Shown piece after piece: positions 18,752 to 27,296 of a stretch of DNA of 64,000 bases. The number at the start of each line of letters is the position of its first letter. The stretch's first letter is position 1. The notes under the pieces were generated by a model, which ran no database searches, had not been told where the DNA came from, and was given only the letters and a program-made list of their open reading frames with translations. The translations under genes and the position numbers were made by a program. This stretch comes from Gammaproteobacteria bacterium (GTDB lineage: Bacteria > Pseudomonadota > Gammaproteobacteria > Enterobacterales > Psychrobiaceae), in contig JABSRT010000019.1 in the NCBI GenBank assembly GCA_013214945.1, positions 1 to 64,000 on the forward strand, given 5' to 3'.

Positions 18752-19638
18752 TATTTTATGAGACAGGCTGCCATGGCACCCTTATCAACTCCTTCGTAGC
18801 CGATAACTGAAATTGTATCGCCCTGATTTTCGTTGGCCAGTGTTTGTGCAATAAATTCGGTTAATTGTTCAACGGTGGTATCAAAGTCAACTACCTCACA
18901 ATGGGCTTGTGGCATCACTAATTCGAAGCGGCCTTGCGGTGCTTCATAAGCTAACCAATGTAGTTGTGGCACATTACGCAGCGGTTCTAAGACTTCTGGT
19001 AAGGTAATGTCTTGCGGAGTCACAATGTCAGATTCGGTGATTAAATAAATATCTTGCCAACGCTGGGCCCAATACTCTTCAAGATCCAACGCTTTTTCGC
19101 CGTTACGTTCAATTTCAATGATAGAACGGTGACCATGAGCAATGCGTTGACAATTACCGTCATGTTTTTTAAGACCGTGACTGTAATGATAAAAAGGTCC
19201 AAACATTGGTTCTGCTGCGAGTTTTAATTCTAAGCCAACAACATTGTCAGGTAATACTTTTCTGATCGCTATAGTGAGATGGTCAATTATCGCTTGCTCG
19301 TCAATCACTGCGGTTTCAATCAGGGCAAAGGCTTCATTGGGGCAATTTAAATAAATAGGTAATTGATCAGGTCGGTCGAGAATTATTTGCGTTTTGTCAT
19401 CGACTAAATTGTAAGAAATCGCATCATTGCCCGTTGGCACTAATAACTTATGATCTACTTCAAAATCGATAACCGCTTTAATTTGTTTTTTAACCAAACC
19501 AAAGTCAAGTACCATGCGTTCTTCGTTAAGACTGCCATCAAGAATAATATCGACAATCAGGCTTTCGCCCACCATGCCACGCTCAGCACATAAATAAGAA
19601 TAATCAATAACGGTTAAGTTATTTACAAAAAGTTTCAT
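18751..19638 (-). CDS. long QueD/6-pyruvoyltetrahydropterin-synthase-like protein
   Basis: At 295 residues this is over twice the length of QueD (about 120). The first half has MVLDFGLVKKQI and Asp62-His63 (the catalytic Asp-His pair), plus PNE at 100-102, but lacks the zinc histidines. The second half has the opposite set: YSHGLKKHDGNCQRIAHGH, with zinc-type His154, His168, His170 and catalytic-type Cys163. The two halves could complement each other. Family members make 6-carboxytetrahydropterin for queuosine or related pterins; the exact product is unknown. It is transcribed with the M23 gene by a one-base stop/start overlap. Confidence 0.75.
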   Translation of the reverse strand: MKLFVNNLTVIDYSYLCAERGMVGESLIVDIILDGSLNEERMVLDFGLVKKQIKAVIDFEVDHKLLVPTGNDAISYNLVDDKTQIILDRPDQLPIYLNCPNEAFALIETAVIDEQAIIDHLTIAIRKVLPDNVVGLELKLAAEPMFGPFYHYSHGLKKHDGNCQRIAHGHRSIIEIERNGEKALDLEEYWAQRWQDIYLITESDIVTPQDITLPEVLEPLRNVPQLHWLAYEAPQGRFELVMPQAHCEVVDFDTTVEQLTEFIAQTLANENQGDTISVIGYEGVDKGAMAACLIK

Positions 19639-19687
19639 AATGGTTCCTGTGGGTAGAAAAACAGTCCACCCGAAAATAAAAAGGTCG

Positions 19688-19693
19688 TCATTA
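19688..19693 (-). promoter_or_regulatory. candidate -10 element for the QueD-like/M23 operon
   Basis: TATAAT reads on the minus strand within GGGTATATAATGACG, about 50 bases before the start at 19638. No good -35 hexamer is evident, so confidence is limited. Confidence 0.35.
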
Positions 19694-19698
19694 TATAC

Positions 19699-19725
19699 CC
19701 AAACCTACAATAAATGCAGGTTTGG
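19699..19725 (-). terminator. weak hairpin after yejK
   Basis: CCAAACCT pairs with AGGTTTGG around an 11-base loop, 50 bases past the yejK stop. The T-rich tract does not follow directly, so it is only a possible terminator. Confidence 0.3.
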
Positions 19726-19774
19726 CCACACATAATTAGAAAAAACAATCGCGAGATAATATTAAGACGTCAGC

Positions 19775-20797
19775 TTAGAAATCTGACTTTAAGCGTCTGG
19801 TTAGTTGATCGCGTAAATTGGGTGGAATACCAACAATTGTCAACTTGTCATTTTCTAAATCAACAATGATCCGTTCACCCAGATGTTTTTGTTCAAAACC
19901 AATCGACACGCCGCCACCGGTACCCGCGAATTTCTTTAATTGGCGTAAAGTCGCGCGATCGCCAGGGATCTCTTCTTCTAACTCATAACCTTGCTGCTCG
20001 GTATATTGATAAAAACCTTGATCAGCACCTTCGGAGATTGTCTTTGATAATTCACGAATACCAATTTCTTCACCGCTATCGATTTTGTCTTTGCAATAAT
20101 CGAATACTTTTTCGCGATATTGTTCTTTTTCACTGCGGCTTAATTCAGATGCATCACAATAATCGTCAACCGCGTTAAGCAATTTTCGATTTTGTTCTTT
20201 AGCATTAAAGCCTTCTTTACAGCCCATGAAATCAAGAAAGAAATCTGACACTTTACGACCAGCACGTCCGCGAATAAAAGAGATAAAGCGTTTTGAGTCT
20301 GGCTCGGCTTGCCACATGCTAAGATCAATGCGCGCAGCGAGTTGTAAATTGTTTAGTTCAAGATGCTGGTTGCTTAATACATCGAGGCTTTCATCTACGA
20401 CAATCGAATCTTTTGGTGATATCAGCGCGACAAACAAATAGTGACTGGCCGTATGTGTGTAGTTAGCCAGCATTAAATAACCTTGTTCGGCAAAGTTATA
20501 TTTCGACAATTCAGTTTGCAACAATTGGATTGCTTGTTGAGAAAATGCCACAAAATCATTGTCTTGATCTAAATAATCAGACAATGAACGAGCAAAAACA
20601 CCCTGACCTTCTTCATCGTCAATAAAATAACCGTAACCTTTGCCTTGCTTACTATTGTAGATACGGTGCAACTCACTGACCAATAACTCAACATCTCGCG
20701 TAGGCGACAACACTTGGTCTCGCGCCGAAAAAGTAACATCCCCTTCAGCGGTAGTATTAATTTGATGCAATATAATATGCTTGATCGATACGCTCAT
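19775..20797 (-). CDS. yejK: nucleoid-associated protein YejK (NdpA)
   Basis: This 340-residue protein matches YejK/NdpA in length and sequence: it starts SVSIKHIILHQIN, includes FIRGRAGRKVSDFFLDFMGC, and ends near GIPPNLRDQLTRRL. YejK is a cytoplasmic nucleoid-associated protein reported to bind topoisomerase IV and gyrase. The gene is divergent from yejL-yejM, as in E. coli and Shewanella, sharing a 180-base regulatory gap. Confidence 0.93.
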   Translation of the reverse strand: MSVSIKHIILHQINTTAEGDVTFSARDQVLSPTRDVELLVSELHRIYNSKQGKGYGYFIDDEEGQGVFARSLSDYLDQDNDFVAFSQQAIQLLQTELSKYNFAEQGYLMLANYTHTASHYLFVALISPKDSIVVDESLDVLSNQHLELNNLQLAARIDLSMWQAEPDSKRFISFIRGRAGRKVSDFFLDFMGCKEGFNAKEQNRKLLNAVDDYCDASELSRSEKEQYREKVFDYCKDKIDSGEEIGIRELSKTISEGADQGFYQYTEQQGYELEEEIPGDRATLRQLKKFAGTGGGVSIGFEQKHLGERIIVDLENDKLTIVGIPPNLRDQLTRRLKSDF

Positions 20798-20977
20798 TTG
20801 TTATTAGTCCAATCTAAAAATTTACTGTATTATAAGCTGGTTTTTAAAGATTGGTAACTGCGTTAGCTTAAAATAATGTCTTGGCTCGGTGTTAATGAAC
20901 ACTAAAAGCACTTGCAAGCACATTTAAATACCGCAATCGATCCAACTCTCATCACTTTTACTAGAGAAATAAGTTTT

Positions 20978-21202
20978 ATGGCCGTTAAATCAAAATATTC
21001 AAATGAACAAGTCGAACAATTAATCATGCAATTGCTTACCGTACTGGACAATGAAAACGCCAAAGCCGATCTGAGCTTAATGGCATTAGGTAACGCCGCG
21101 ACGACTATCATCAATACGAATGTGCCGCCTTCTCAGCGCAAACAAGTTGCAACCAGTTTTGCAAATGCACTTAGTTCATCGATTAGTGTTGACCTACACT
21201 AA
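20978..21202 (+). CDS. yejL: YejL family protein (DUF1414)
   Basis: This is a 74-residue small cytoplasmic protein, the usual YejL length, starting MAVKSKYSNEQVEQLI and containing LSLMALGN and VPPSQRK. The function is unknown. The ATG at 20978 fits the family start; an upstream frame to 20912 adds residues unlike the family. It precedes yejM in the same direction, as in many gammaproteobacteria. Confidence 0.92.
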   Translation: MAVKSKYSNEQVEQLIMQLLTVLDNENAKADLSLMALGNAATTIINTNVPPSQRKQVATSFANALSSSISVDLH

Positions 21203-21318
21203 CCGCAACTAATTGTAACAATAACACCCTGATATTTTTCAACCACAGGGTGTTCGCTTGTTGCCCTAACAAGCTCATCATGTGATAATTTGCTGATTAT
21301 TTTAATTTTTGAGTTGTT

Positions 21319-23061
21319 ATGATAGATACTGGAAATACTTACAAAGACAGAGTGTCGCGCTTAATCGGCTGGGGCCACTGGTTTTTGGTTGCCAATATTG
21401 TCTTAGCTATCGCGATGTCGACCCGTTATATTTTTGCCAAAAATGTCGACGACACGTTCATTAGCATTGTGTACCTCATATTTACTCTCGCTGGACATTT
21501 CGCCTTACTCGGTATAGTCAGCTATATCGTCATTTTGTTCCCGCTGACGTTTTTGTTTCCATCATCCAAAGCAATGCGAGCGATTGGCGCTGTTGTTGCG
21601 ACGGGGGCGATTGTTGCCTTGCTGATTGATGGCAGTGTCTATCAAAATTATCAAATTCATTTAAATTTATTGGTCTTTGATCTCGATGGCTTTAATTTAG
21701 ATAGCAGTATCGGCTGGAGCAGCATTGCTTTATTTTTATTAGCCTTATTAACGGTAGAGTTAACGTTAGCCAACCTTATTTGGAAGCGCTTAGCAGTGAT
21801 CCGCCAATGGAATATCGGCAATAAAGTCGCCAGCGTATTTTTTGTCGCATTCTTTATCAGCCACCTTATCCATATTTGGGCCGACGCCACTCTTTACCAG
21901 CCGGTGTTGAGCTATGATCGAACCTTCCCTTTGTCACATGGTTCAACCGCCCGTAGCTTACTCAATAAATACGGATTTAATGTTACATTGCGCCAAGAGC
22001 GGGAATTAAGTAATAGCCCAACGACTATTACCTACCCGTTGCACCCATTACAATGTCGAGCTAATGCTGCCAATAATTTATTAATCATTAATTTAGCCAC
22101 AGCAAACCAGCAACTATTAACACCACAAGTTATGCCGTATTTAACCGATTTTGCTGCCAAAAGCATCGTTGCTACCCAACATATTTCAACCAGCCTAAAC
22201 CCTAGGTTGGCAAAATTTAACCTCGACACTGGGTTGCCGGCGCAATATAGCCATATTTTTAATGCCAACCAGATGCCGCGTTTACTCAATCAGCAAGCAC
22301 GTGCTTATGGCTTTAAACGTGAATTTATCAGTGACACAAATACCAGCATCAACCAAGCGGTAGCACAACACGATCAGACCGTAACAACTAATTTAGTCAA
22401 CTTCTTGAACGACAGTTCAAGCGATGCGTTATCTGCCAGCTTTTATGCCAACATTACTTTATTTTCAAGTCAGGAGTTCGACTCACCCGCTGGTTTTATG
22501 CCAAAGGTCACGCTTGAACAACAGAGTTTATCAGCACCAGAACGGATATTAGCCCGTCAATATCTGCGCTCATTAAGCTATATTGATCAATTAGTAAAAA
22601 GCATTGTTACGCAGGTCGACTTGACCACGACAACCGTTGTTATCACTGCCAACAGGGGCATGGATTTAACCTCTCTCTATAATAGCTCTAACCAATATTC
22701 GAAAGTGAACTTGCACGTACCATTGATTATTTCTTTACCTAATACAGCAAGTGGAACCATTAATAAATTAACCTCTCACTACGATGTCCTGCCAACGTTA
22801 CTTAAACATAGCTTTGGTTGTACCAACCCTGCCAGTGACTATAGTGTCGGCAATGATTTATTAAGTACTCAAACCAATGATCTTATCTATATTGGCGTGC
22901 CTGATGATTTTGCGATTTATCAAAGCCAGAAAATTGCTGAAATTAGCCGTCATGGTGATTTCAAGTTCTATAATGAGTCTTATCAACGCCTAAATGGCGT
23001 TTATTTACCTTTCCAAGCATTTATTGACTTAATGGCCAAACAGCAACGTTTCTCACGTTAA
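21319..23061 (+). CDS. yejM: inner-membrane sulfatase-like protein YejM (PbgA/LapC)
   Basis: This 580-residue protein has five predicted N-terminal membrane segments (DUF3413 region, to about 190) and a periplasmic alkaline-phosphatase/sulfatase-like domain. In Enterobacteria, YejM/PbgA/LapC senses periplasmic LPS and controls LpxC turnover through LapB, and its sulfatase domain lacks full catalytic residues. The context yejK-yejL-yejM supports orthology. Its role here should be LPS homeostasis. Confidence 0.92.
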   Translation: MIDTGNTYKDRVSRLIGWGHWFLVANIVLAIAMSTRYIFAKNVDDTFISIVYLIFTLAGHFALLGIVSYIVILFPLTFLFPSSKAMRAIGAVVATGAIVALLIDGSVYQNYQIHLNLLVFDLDGFNLDSSIGWSSIALFLLALLTVELTLANLIWKRLAVIRQWNIGNKVASVFFVAFFISHLIHIWADATLYQPVLSYDRTFPLSHGSTARSLLNKYGFNVTLRQERELSNSPTTITYPLHPLQCRANAANNLLIINLATANQQLLTPQVMPYLTDFAAKSIVATQHISTSLNPRLAKFNLDTGLPAQYSHIFNANQMPRLLNQQARAYGFKREFISDTNTSINQAVAQHDQTVTTNLVNFLNDSSSDALSASFYANITLFSSQEFDSPAGFMPKVTLEQQSLSAPERILARQYLRSLSYIDQLVKSIVTQVDLTTTTVVITANRGMDLTSLYNSSNQYSKVNLHVPLIISLPNTASGTINKLTSHYDVLPTLLKHSFGCTNPASDYSVGNDLLSTQTNDLIYIGVPDDFAIYQSQKIAEISRHGDFKFYNESYQRLNGVYLPFQAFIDLMAKQQRFSR

Positions 23062-23272
23062 GTTTCAAGCGTCTTTATGATCTAAATTGAATAAATAACG
23101 GCTGAGCTCCCCCCAATAGTTGAGCCGTTATTATCAGTCCCCCATCTACCGCAGTACCAATTACACGTTACTCAGCTAAACTATTTATTAAACCCGTTAT
23201 CGATCAAGTTCCAGCTTACTAAATCGTCACGCCTATAAACTGATAAGCAGTCATAAAATTGTGGAGTAATTA

Positions 23273-25582
23273 ATGAAGAGTAAAATAACTGGATATTCCT
23301 TTTCTCTCTTGACTCTGTTCATTGCAGTTATCGCAGGATTGGTCGCTTATAATCACGAGGCTGCCGCTAATTCTGGTGCCAAAACTGTCAGCGCGACGCA
23401 GCAACACCAAAGCCGCAAGACATTAATCGGCAACAACCTTAATGACTGTTTAGATAAATTAGGTAGCGGTGGCTGGTGTGAAATTATCGCATCAAATAAG
23501 CACCGTTCAATTTCATCGGTGTGGCCCAAAGATATACAACGCCGCCTTAGAATGTCGACCGGACCATCATCAGTCTTAAGGGCATGGAATGGCGCGGCAT
23601 TCGACGAGCAAACCGGGATCATGTATTTCACTGGCGGTGGTCACGCAGATTATGGCGGCAATGAGGTTTACCAATTCAACTTAAATGATGGTCGGTGGTC
23701 TCGTATCACTGATCCCTCACCGTTAACTCGGCTGTTTGTGTTACGCGATTACAATAAATCGGAAAAAAAACCCGCCAGAAAACTCTGCTGGCGTGGCGCA
23801 AACCCAATGAAACCCGGCAGCGCTCATACCTACGATGGCATTATCTTTAGCCAAAAAACACAAACAATATTTGTATTATCTCACGGCGCGGCTGGCGGTT
23901 CATGTTTTGAAGATAAAGAGGATAAATATAAAAACAGTCAGCTAATTTTCGCTGCTGCTGAGGGCCGTGGCAGAGGCATGTATGAGTTTAACCCGTCGAA
24001 AAATAAAGTGCATAATAATTTACAGCCACTGTCGTGGCGGAAAGTGTTCACCGACCAACAAATGAAAGGCATAGCACCAAACTATCCTCGAACGGCTGAA
24101 TTAGCCGACGGTCGCTTAATTATTGGGACCTCTGCCCGCACAATAATTTATGATCCGATAAAAGCAACCATCAATCCTGGTGATATATTTACGAACCAGC
24201 CAGGTTATGGTGATGGGCTAATGCACTACGATGATAACAATAAGCTGTTATGGTCGCTTCATCGTAACGGATTGCTGGCGTTTAATGCGATCACGGGCAA
24301 GTCAGTTCACCGCTTAGTGACCAATATGCCCAATGGTAAATCTATTGCAATCGATAAAACAGGCAACCTTGTTAGCTGGAATGGGGCAGGAAAAATAGCA
24401 ATATTAGACCCTAAGTTTGTCGACCGTGGCTGGCAGGTGATTAATTGGCGCAACTATGGACCTATTGAAGGTGATGAAAGAGTTTACAGTAAGTGGGTTT
24501 ATTTAAAAAAACAGGATGTATTTGCTGGCATTGCAAGCCACAAAACCGGTTTTTGGATTTATAAGCACCCAAAAACACCAGCGATTTTTCCGGCGACGGT
24601 CAAGAGCGAAAAATACAGTCCGGTTGATTTAAACAAAATGATCAAAAAGACTAAACCCGGCACTCAGCTGGTGATCAAGCCAGGAATTTACGGCCAAGGG
24701 CTCTACATAAATAAGTCCATTAACATTAATTTAGCCGGGGTATCACTCAGAGGTAAAAGCCGCAATAGAGCCATTATAAATATCGATTGCAACGAATGTG
24801 AAGTGATTATTAATAACTTCAACGGTAATGGCTTGGATGCAAACTGTACCAATGGTAATTGTGCAGGAATTAAGCTTGCGGGCACCAATGTGCGATTACG
24901 ACTGCTCAATTCTCATATTAAAAACACCGCTATCGGCATATTAACTGACAACCGCGGCGGAGGAATTATTGTTGATAATAGTTTGATCGAGAATACTGGC
25001 CGTTACAATAAATCAAGACGGCTGGGCCATGGCTTATATGCTGGCGAAATTGATTCGGTAATTTTTCGCAACAGTACTATTAAGTCAGCATTCGGTAAAG
25101 GCCATTTATTTAAAAGCCGCGCAGCTAATACTTTAATAGAAAACAGTAATATAATAGGATTGAACGGTCGTTACTCACGAATAATTGATTTTCCGTGTGG
25201 CGGCTCTTTAGTGGTTAAAAACAGCACGCTACATCATGGGAAATTCACTGATAATTCTGATTTGTTTAGTATTGGCACTGAGAAAAAACACTGCAAAAAA
25301 CAGATCCCAGCTTCTACCGTGATCATGACTGATAACTGGATTATTATCGACCGTGAACGGACAGACGACGAACCAGGTAAGAATAGAGGTCCCACCCGCT
25401 TATTTACTTGGCATGCCCCAATTGAACAAGCATTGATCACTGGCAACACGATTATAGAAAAGACCGGTCAGTTAAAATATGATGCTAAAGGGCGAATATC
25501 CGGACTAAAAAGTAAAAATAATTTCTTTTTAAGTCGTAAATCCGCGGGCTTAACTTCGCAAGGGTTACCATTGCGTCACTAG
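23273..25582 (+). CDS. exported beta-propeller plus beta-helix protein
   Basis: I do not recognise this 769-residue protein as a named family. An N-terminal hydrophobic segment (about 8-25) is a signal peptide or anchor. Residues 95-430 show Kelch-like propeller features: FDEQTGIMYFTGGGHADYGGNEVYQF, repeated LADGRLIIG and LLWSLHRNGLLAFN blades. Residues 445-750 have a run of short Asn/Gly-rich strands (INLAGVSLRGKSRNRAIINI, then IKNTAIGIL and VDNSLIENTG), typical of a right-handed parallel beta-helix as in pectate-lyase-like proteins. Paired cysteines (ECEVI, CTNGNC) fit disulfides. It may bind or cut polysaccharide, but no catalytic set is obvious. The start follows GTGGAG, and it is monocistronic. 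Confidence 0.65.
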   Translation: MKSKITGYSFSLLTLFIAVIAGLVAYNHEAAANSGAKTVSATQQHQSRKTLIGNNLNDCLDKLGSGGWCEIIASNKHRSISSVWPKDIQRRLRMSTGPSSVLRAWNGAAFDEQTGIMYFTGGGHADYGGNEVYQFNLNDGRWSRITDPSPLTRLFVLRDYNKSEKKPARKLCWRGANPMKPGSAHTYDGIIFSQKTQTIFVLSHGAAGGSCFEDKEDKYKNSQLIFAAAEGRGRGMYEFNPSKNKVHNNLQPLSWRKVFTDQQMKGIAPNYPRTAELADGRLIIGTSARTIIYDPIKATINPGDIFTNQPGYGDGLMHYDDNNKLLWSLHRNGLLAFNAITGKSVHRLVTNMPNGKSIAIDKTGNLVSWNGAGKIAILDPKFVDRGWQVINWRNYGPIEGDERVYSKWVYLKKQDVFAGIASHKTGFWIYKHPKTPAIFPATVKSEKYSPVDLNKMIKKTKPGTQLVIKPGIYGQGLYINKSININLAGVSLRGKSRNRAIINIDCNECEVIINNFNGNGLDANCTNGNCAGIKLAGTNVRLRLLNSHIKNTAIGILTDNRGGGIIVDNSLIENTGRYNKSRRLGHGLYAGEIDSVIFRNSTIKSAFGKGHLFKSRAANTLIENSNIIGLNGRYSRIIDFPCGGSLVVKNSTLHHGKFTDNSDLFSIGTEKKHCKKQIPASTVIMTDNWIIIDRERTDDEPGKNRGPTRLFTWHAPIEQALITGNTIIEKTGQLKYDAKGRISGLKSKNNFFLSRKSAGLTSQGLPLRH

Positions 25583-25588
25583 CAACGT

Positions 25589-25626
25589 GAATAGCGTCGA
25601 CAGCCTTGGTGCTGTCGACGCTATTC
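25589..25626. terminator. perfect hairpin between the propeller/helix gene and nadE
   Basis: A 16-base-pair perfect stem (GAATAGCGTCGACAGC) closes a CTTGGT loop. It lies between two converging stops. No strong T tract follows on either strand, so it may act as a stabilising or roadblock structure rather than a classical terminator. Confidence 0.6.
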
Positions 25627-25629
25627 ATA

Positions 25630-26448
25630 TTAACCATAAATCGTTGGAATTGCCTGACGTTTATGTTGGGTCCGTTGGTAAATAGCAATTAAGCGCGCTT
25701 CAATATCGGCCCTAACCGTCTTGCCTTCAAGGAAATCATCAATTTCATCGTAGGTAATGCCCAGTGCTTCTTCGTCTGTTAATTGAGGTTTATCACACTC
25801 TAGATCTGCGGTGGGTGCCTTGCTTACTAATAACGTCGGCGCACCTAATTGGGTTGCTAAAGCTCTGACCTGACGCTTATTAAGGCCAAACAGTGGTGCA
25901 AGATCACAAGCACCATCGCCAAATTTAGTATAAAAACCCGTAATATTTTCAGCAGAGTGGTCAGTGCCGATAACTAGGCCACCAGTGAGCCCTGCGACAT
26001 GATATTGCGCTGACATTCGCATTCTTGCTTTTAAGTTACCTTTAATGAAATCACGATTAACCTGGCTACTAACGGCTATCTTATTAAGATCGCACTCAGC
26101 GACTAAGCTTTCGGTCGCATTTTTAATATTGACGGTGATAGCCTGGCTTGGCGAGATAAATTCGATAGCCAGTTGTGCTTCGGCTTCATCTTGCTGAACG
26201 CCATAAGGCAGACGTACCGCATAAAATTGATAAGCAGATTCAGACTGACCTTGATTGAGTTTATCAATAGCCAATTGAGCCAACTTGCCCGTTAATGTTG
26301 AATCAATGCCACCACTAATACCTAATACCAGTGATTTTGCGCCACTGTTAACGAGTTGCTTGCTGATAAAATCAACCCGACGATTTATTTCAAGCTCAAG
26401 ATCAATTGTCGGTAATACTCGCATTTCATCTAATATTGTTTGTTTCAT
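25630..26448 (-). CDS. nadE: ammonia-dependent NAD synthetase NadE
   Basis: This 272-residue enzyme makes NAD from nicotinate adenine dinucleotide, ATP and ammonia. It has the N-type ATP pyrophosphatase loop SGGIDS at 45-50, and [26 protein letters not shown] followed by KAPTADLE typical of NadE. The length matches E. coli NadE (275). ATG 26448 is taken as start; ATG 26463, adding five residues, is equally possible. The remnant frame upstream ends only six bases before 26463, suggesting nadE once followed another gene in an operon. Confidence 0.93.
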   Translation of the reverse strand: MKQTILDEMRVLPTIDLELEINRRVDFISKQLVNSGAKSLVLGISGGIDSTLTGKLAQLAIDKLNQGQSESAYQFYAVRLPYGVQQDEAEAQLAIEFISPSQAITVNIKNATESLVAECDLNKIAVSSQVNRDFIKGNLKARMRMSAQYHVAGLTGGLVIGTDHSAENITGFYTKFGDGACDLAPLFGLNKRQVRALATQLGAPTLLVSKAPTADLECDKPQLTDEEALGITYDEIDDFLEGKTVRADIEARLIAIYQRTQHKRQAIPTIYG

Positions 26449-26469
26449 CTTAATTCTTTTCATCTCGAG

Positions 26470-26740
26470 TTAGCCCTGATGCCATAATGCCAAAGCCTCG
26501 GCTATTGCGGGATCTTGCGGGTATAAAGTTAAGCTTGGTGCTAACGTATGGTTAAACAAATAAGCAACGGCAAGCGGATTAATATTATGAACCGAGCATA
26601 TAAGCGTTGGTGCTGCTTAGCTAATGCGCTTGAGTCCATTGGCAATCGTTTGACACGACATTAGCGTCGGCATGACGCAACCGCCCTGGCAATAAATACA
26701 AACTAAGTGTTTTAGGAAATAATTTTAAGATCTCTTTCAC
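26470..26740 (-). pseudogene. decayed reading frame upstream of nadE
   Basis: Reading the minus strand from the GTG at 26740 gives KEILKLFPKTLSLYLLPGRL and then a stop. Past that stop the same frame gives LSSTNAYMLGS, and after a one-base shift NINPLAVAYLFNHTLAPSLT up to a stop at 26470, just before nadE. The text reads like protein on both sides of the breaks, which fits a gene inactivated by a nonsense codon and a frameshift. I do not recognise the family. Confidence 0.4.
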
Positions 26741-26786
26741 AAGTTACTTCAGGGGCCCAACGATTGGGATTTCTTTACCAGATAAT

Positions 26787-27125
26787 TTACCATTGTTGGG
26801 CCTTAACAACCACTTGTTTCCTATGATATCTTGCCGATAAGCTTGGCAAGATATCAAAGGACTGTGCGGTCAAAATTTGCAGTCGTGAACAATACAATGC
26901 GGCACAGGGTTTAGATTGGTGGCCAGCGCGATAATACAAACCTGCGAGTAGGTTATCGTTAATCTGCGGCAGCCCCGGAACCAAATTTTCAACTAAATTA
27001 TCGCTGATCCGTCCCTTTAGGTTCAGAATGTGTCGAAATAATGTTCTGATATCACAAGCCGAGCACATAAATTTCACATCATCAACACCTGTAGTGGCGC
27101 TCGTATACATTACAAATATAAACAC
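26787..27125 (-). CDS. hypothetical 112-residue frame, possibly a remnant
   Basis: The frame has four cysteines (CSACD and CAALYC) and no recognised domain. It lies in the 830-base gap before nadE with poor spacing to any ribosome-binding sequence, and its start falls inside a palindrome. It may be part of the same decayed locus or simply non-coding. Treat it as doubtful. Confidence 0.2.
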   Translation of the reverse strand: MFIFVMYTSATTGVDDVKFMCSACDIRTLFRHILNLKGRISDNLVENLVPGLPQINDNLLAGLYYRAGHQSKPCAALYCSRLQILTAQSFDILPSLSARYHRKQVVVKAQQW

Positions 27126-27143
27126 TATATTGAAATATAGTGT
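27122..27143. promoter_or_regulatory. 22-base operator-like palindrome
   Basis: ACACTATATT and AATATAGTGT are perfect 10-base arms with a GA centre. The spacing fits a dimeric helix-turn-helix repressor. It lies 155 bases before the DEAD-box helicase and at the head of the doubtful minus-strand frame. Function is inferred. Confidence 0.4.
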
Positions 27144-27296
27144 CCAACTGATGGAAGTTGACCAGCACCTAACCTGATAGTTAAGCAGTTTTAACTTAAA
27201 CTGGTAAATAGTGAACTAAAGCGGGATAAAAAATTAGTAGATAAGCAAACAACGAATTATAATGGCGGTTAATTAATTTTTGTTACGGAACACATT

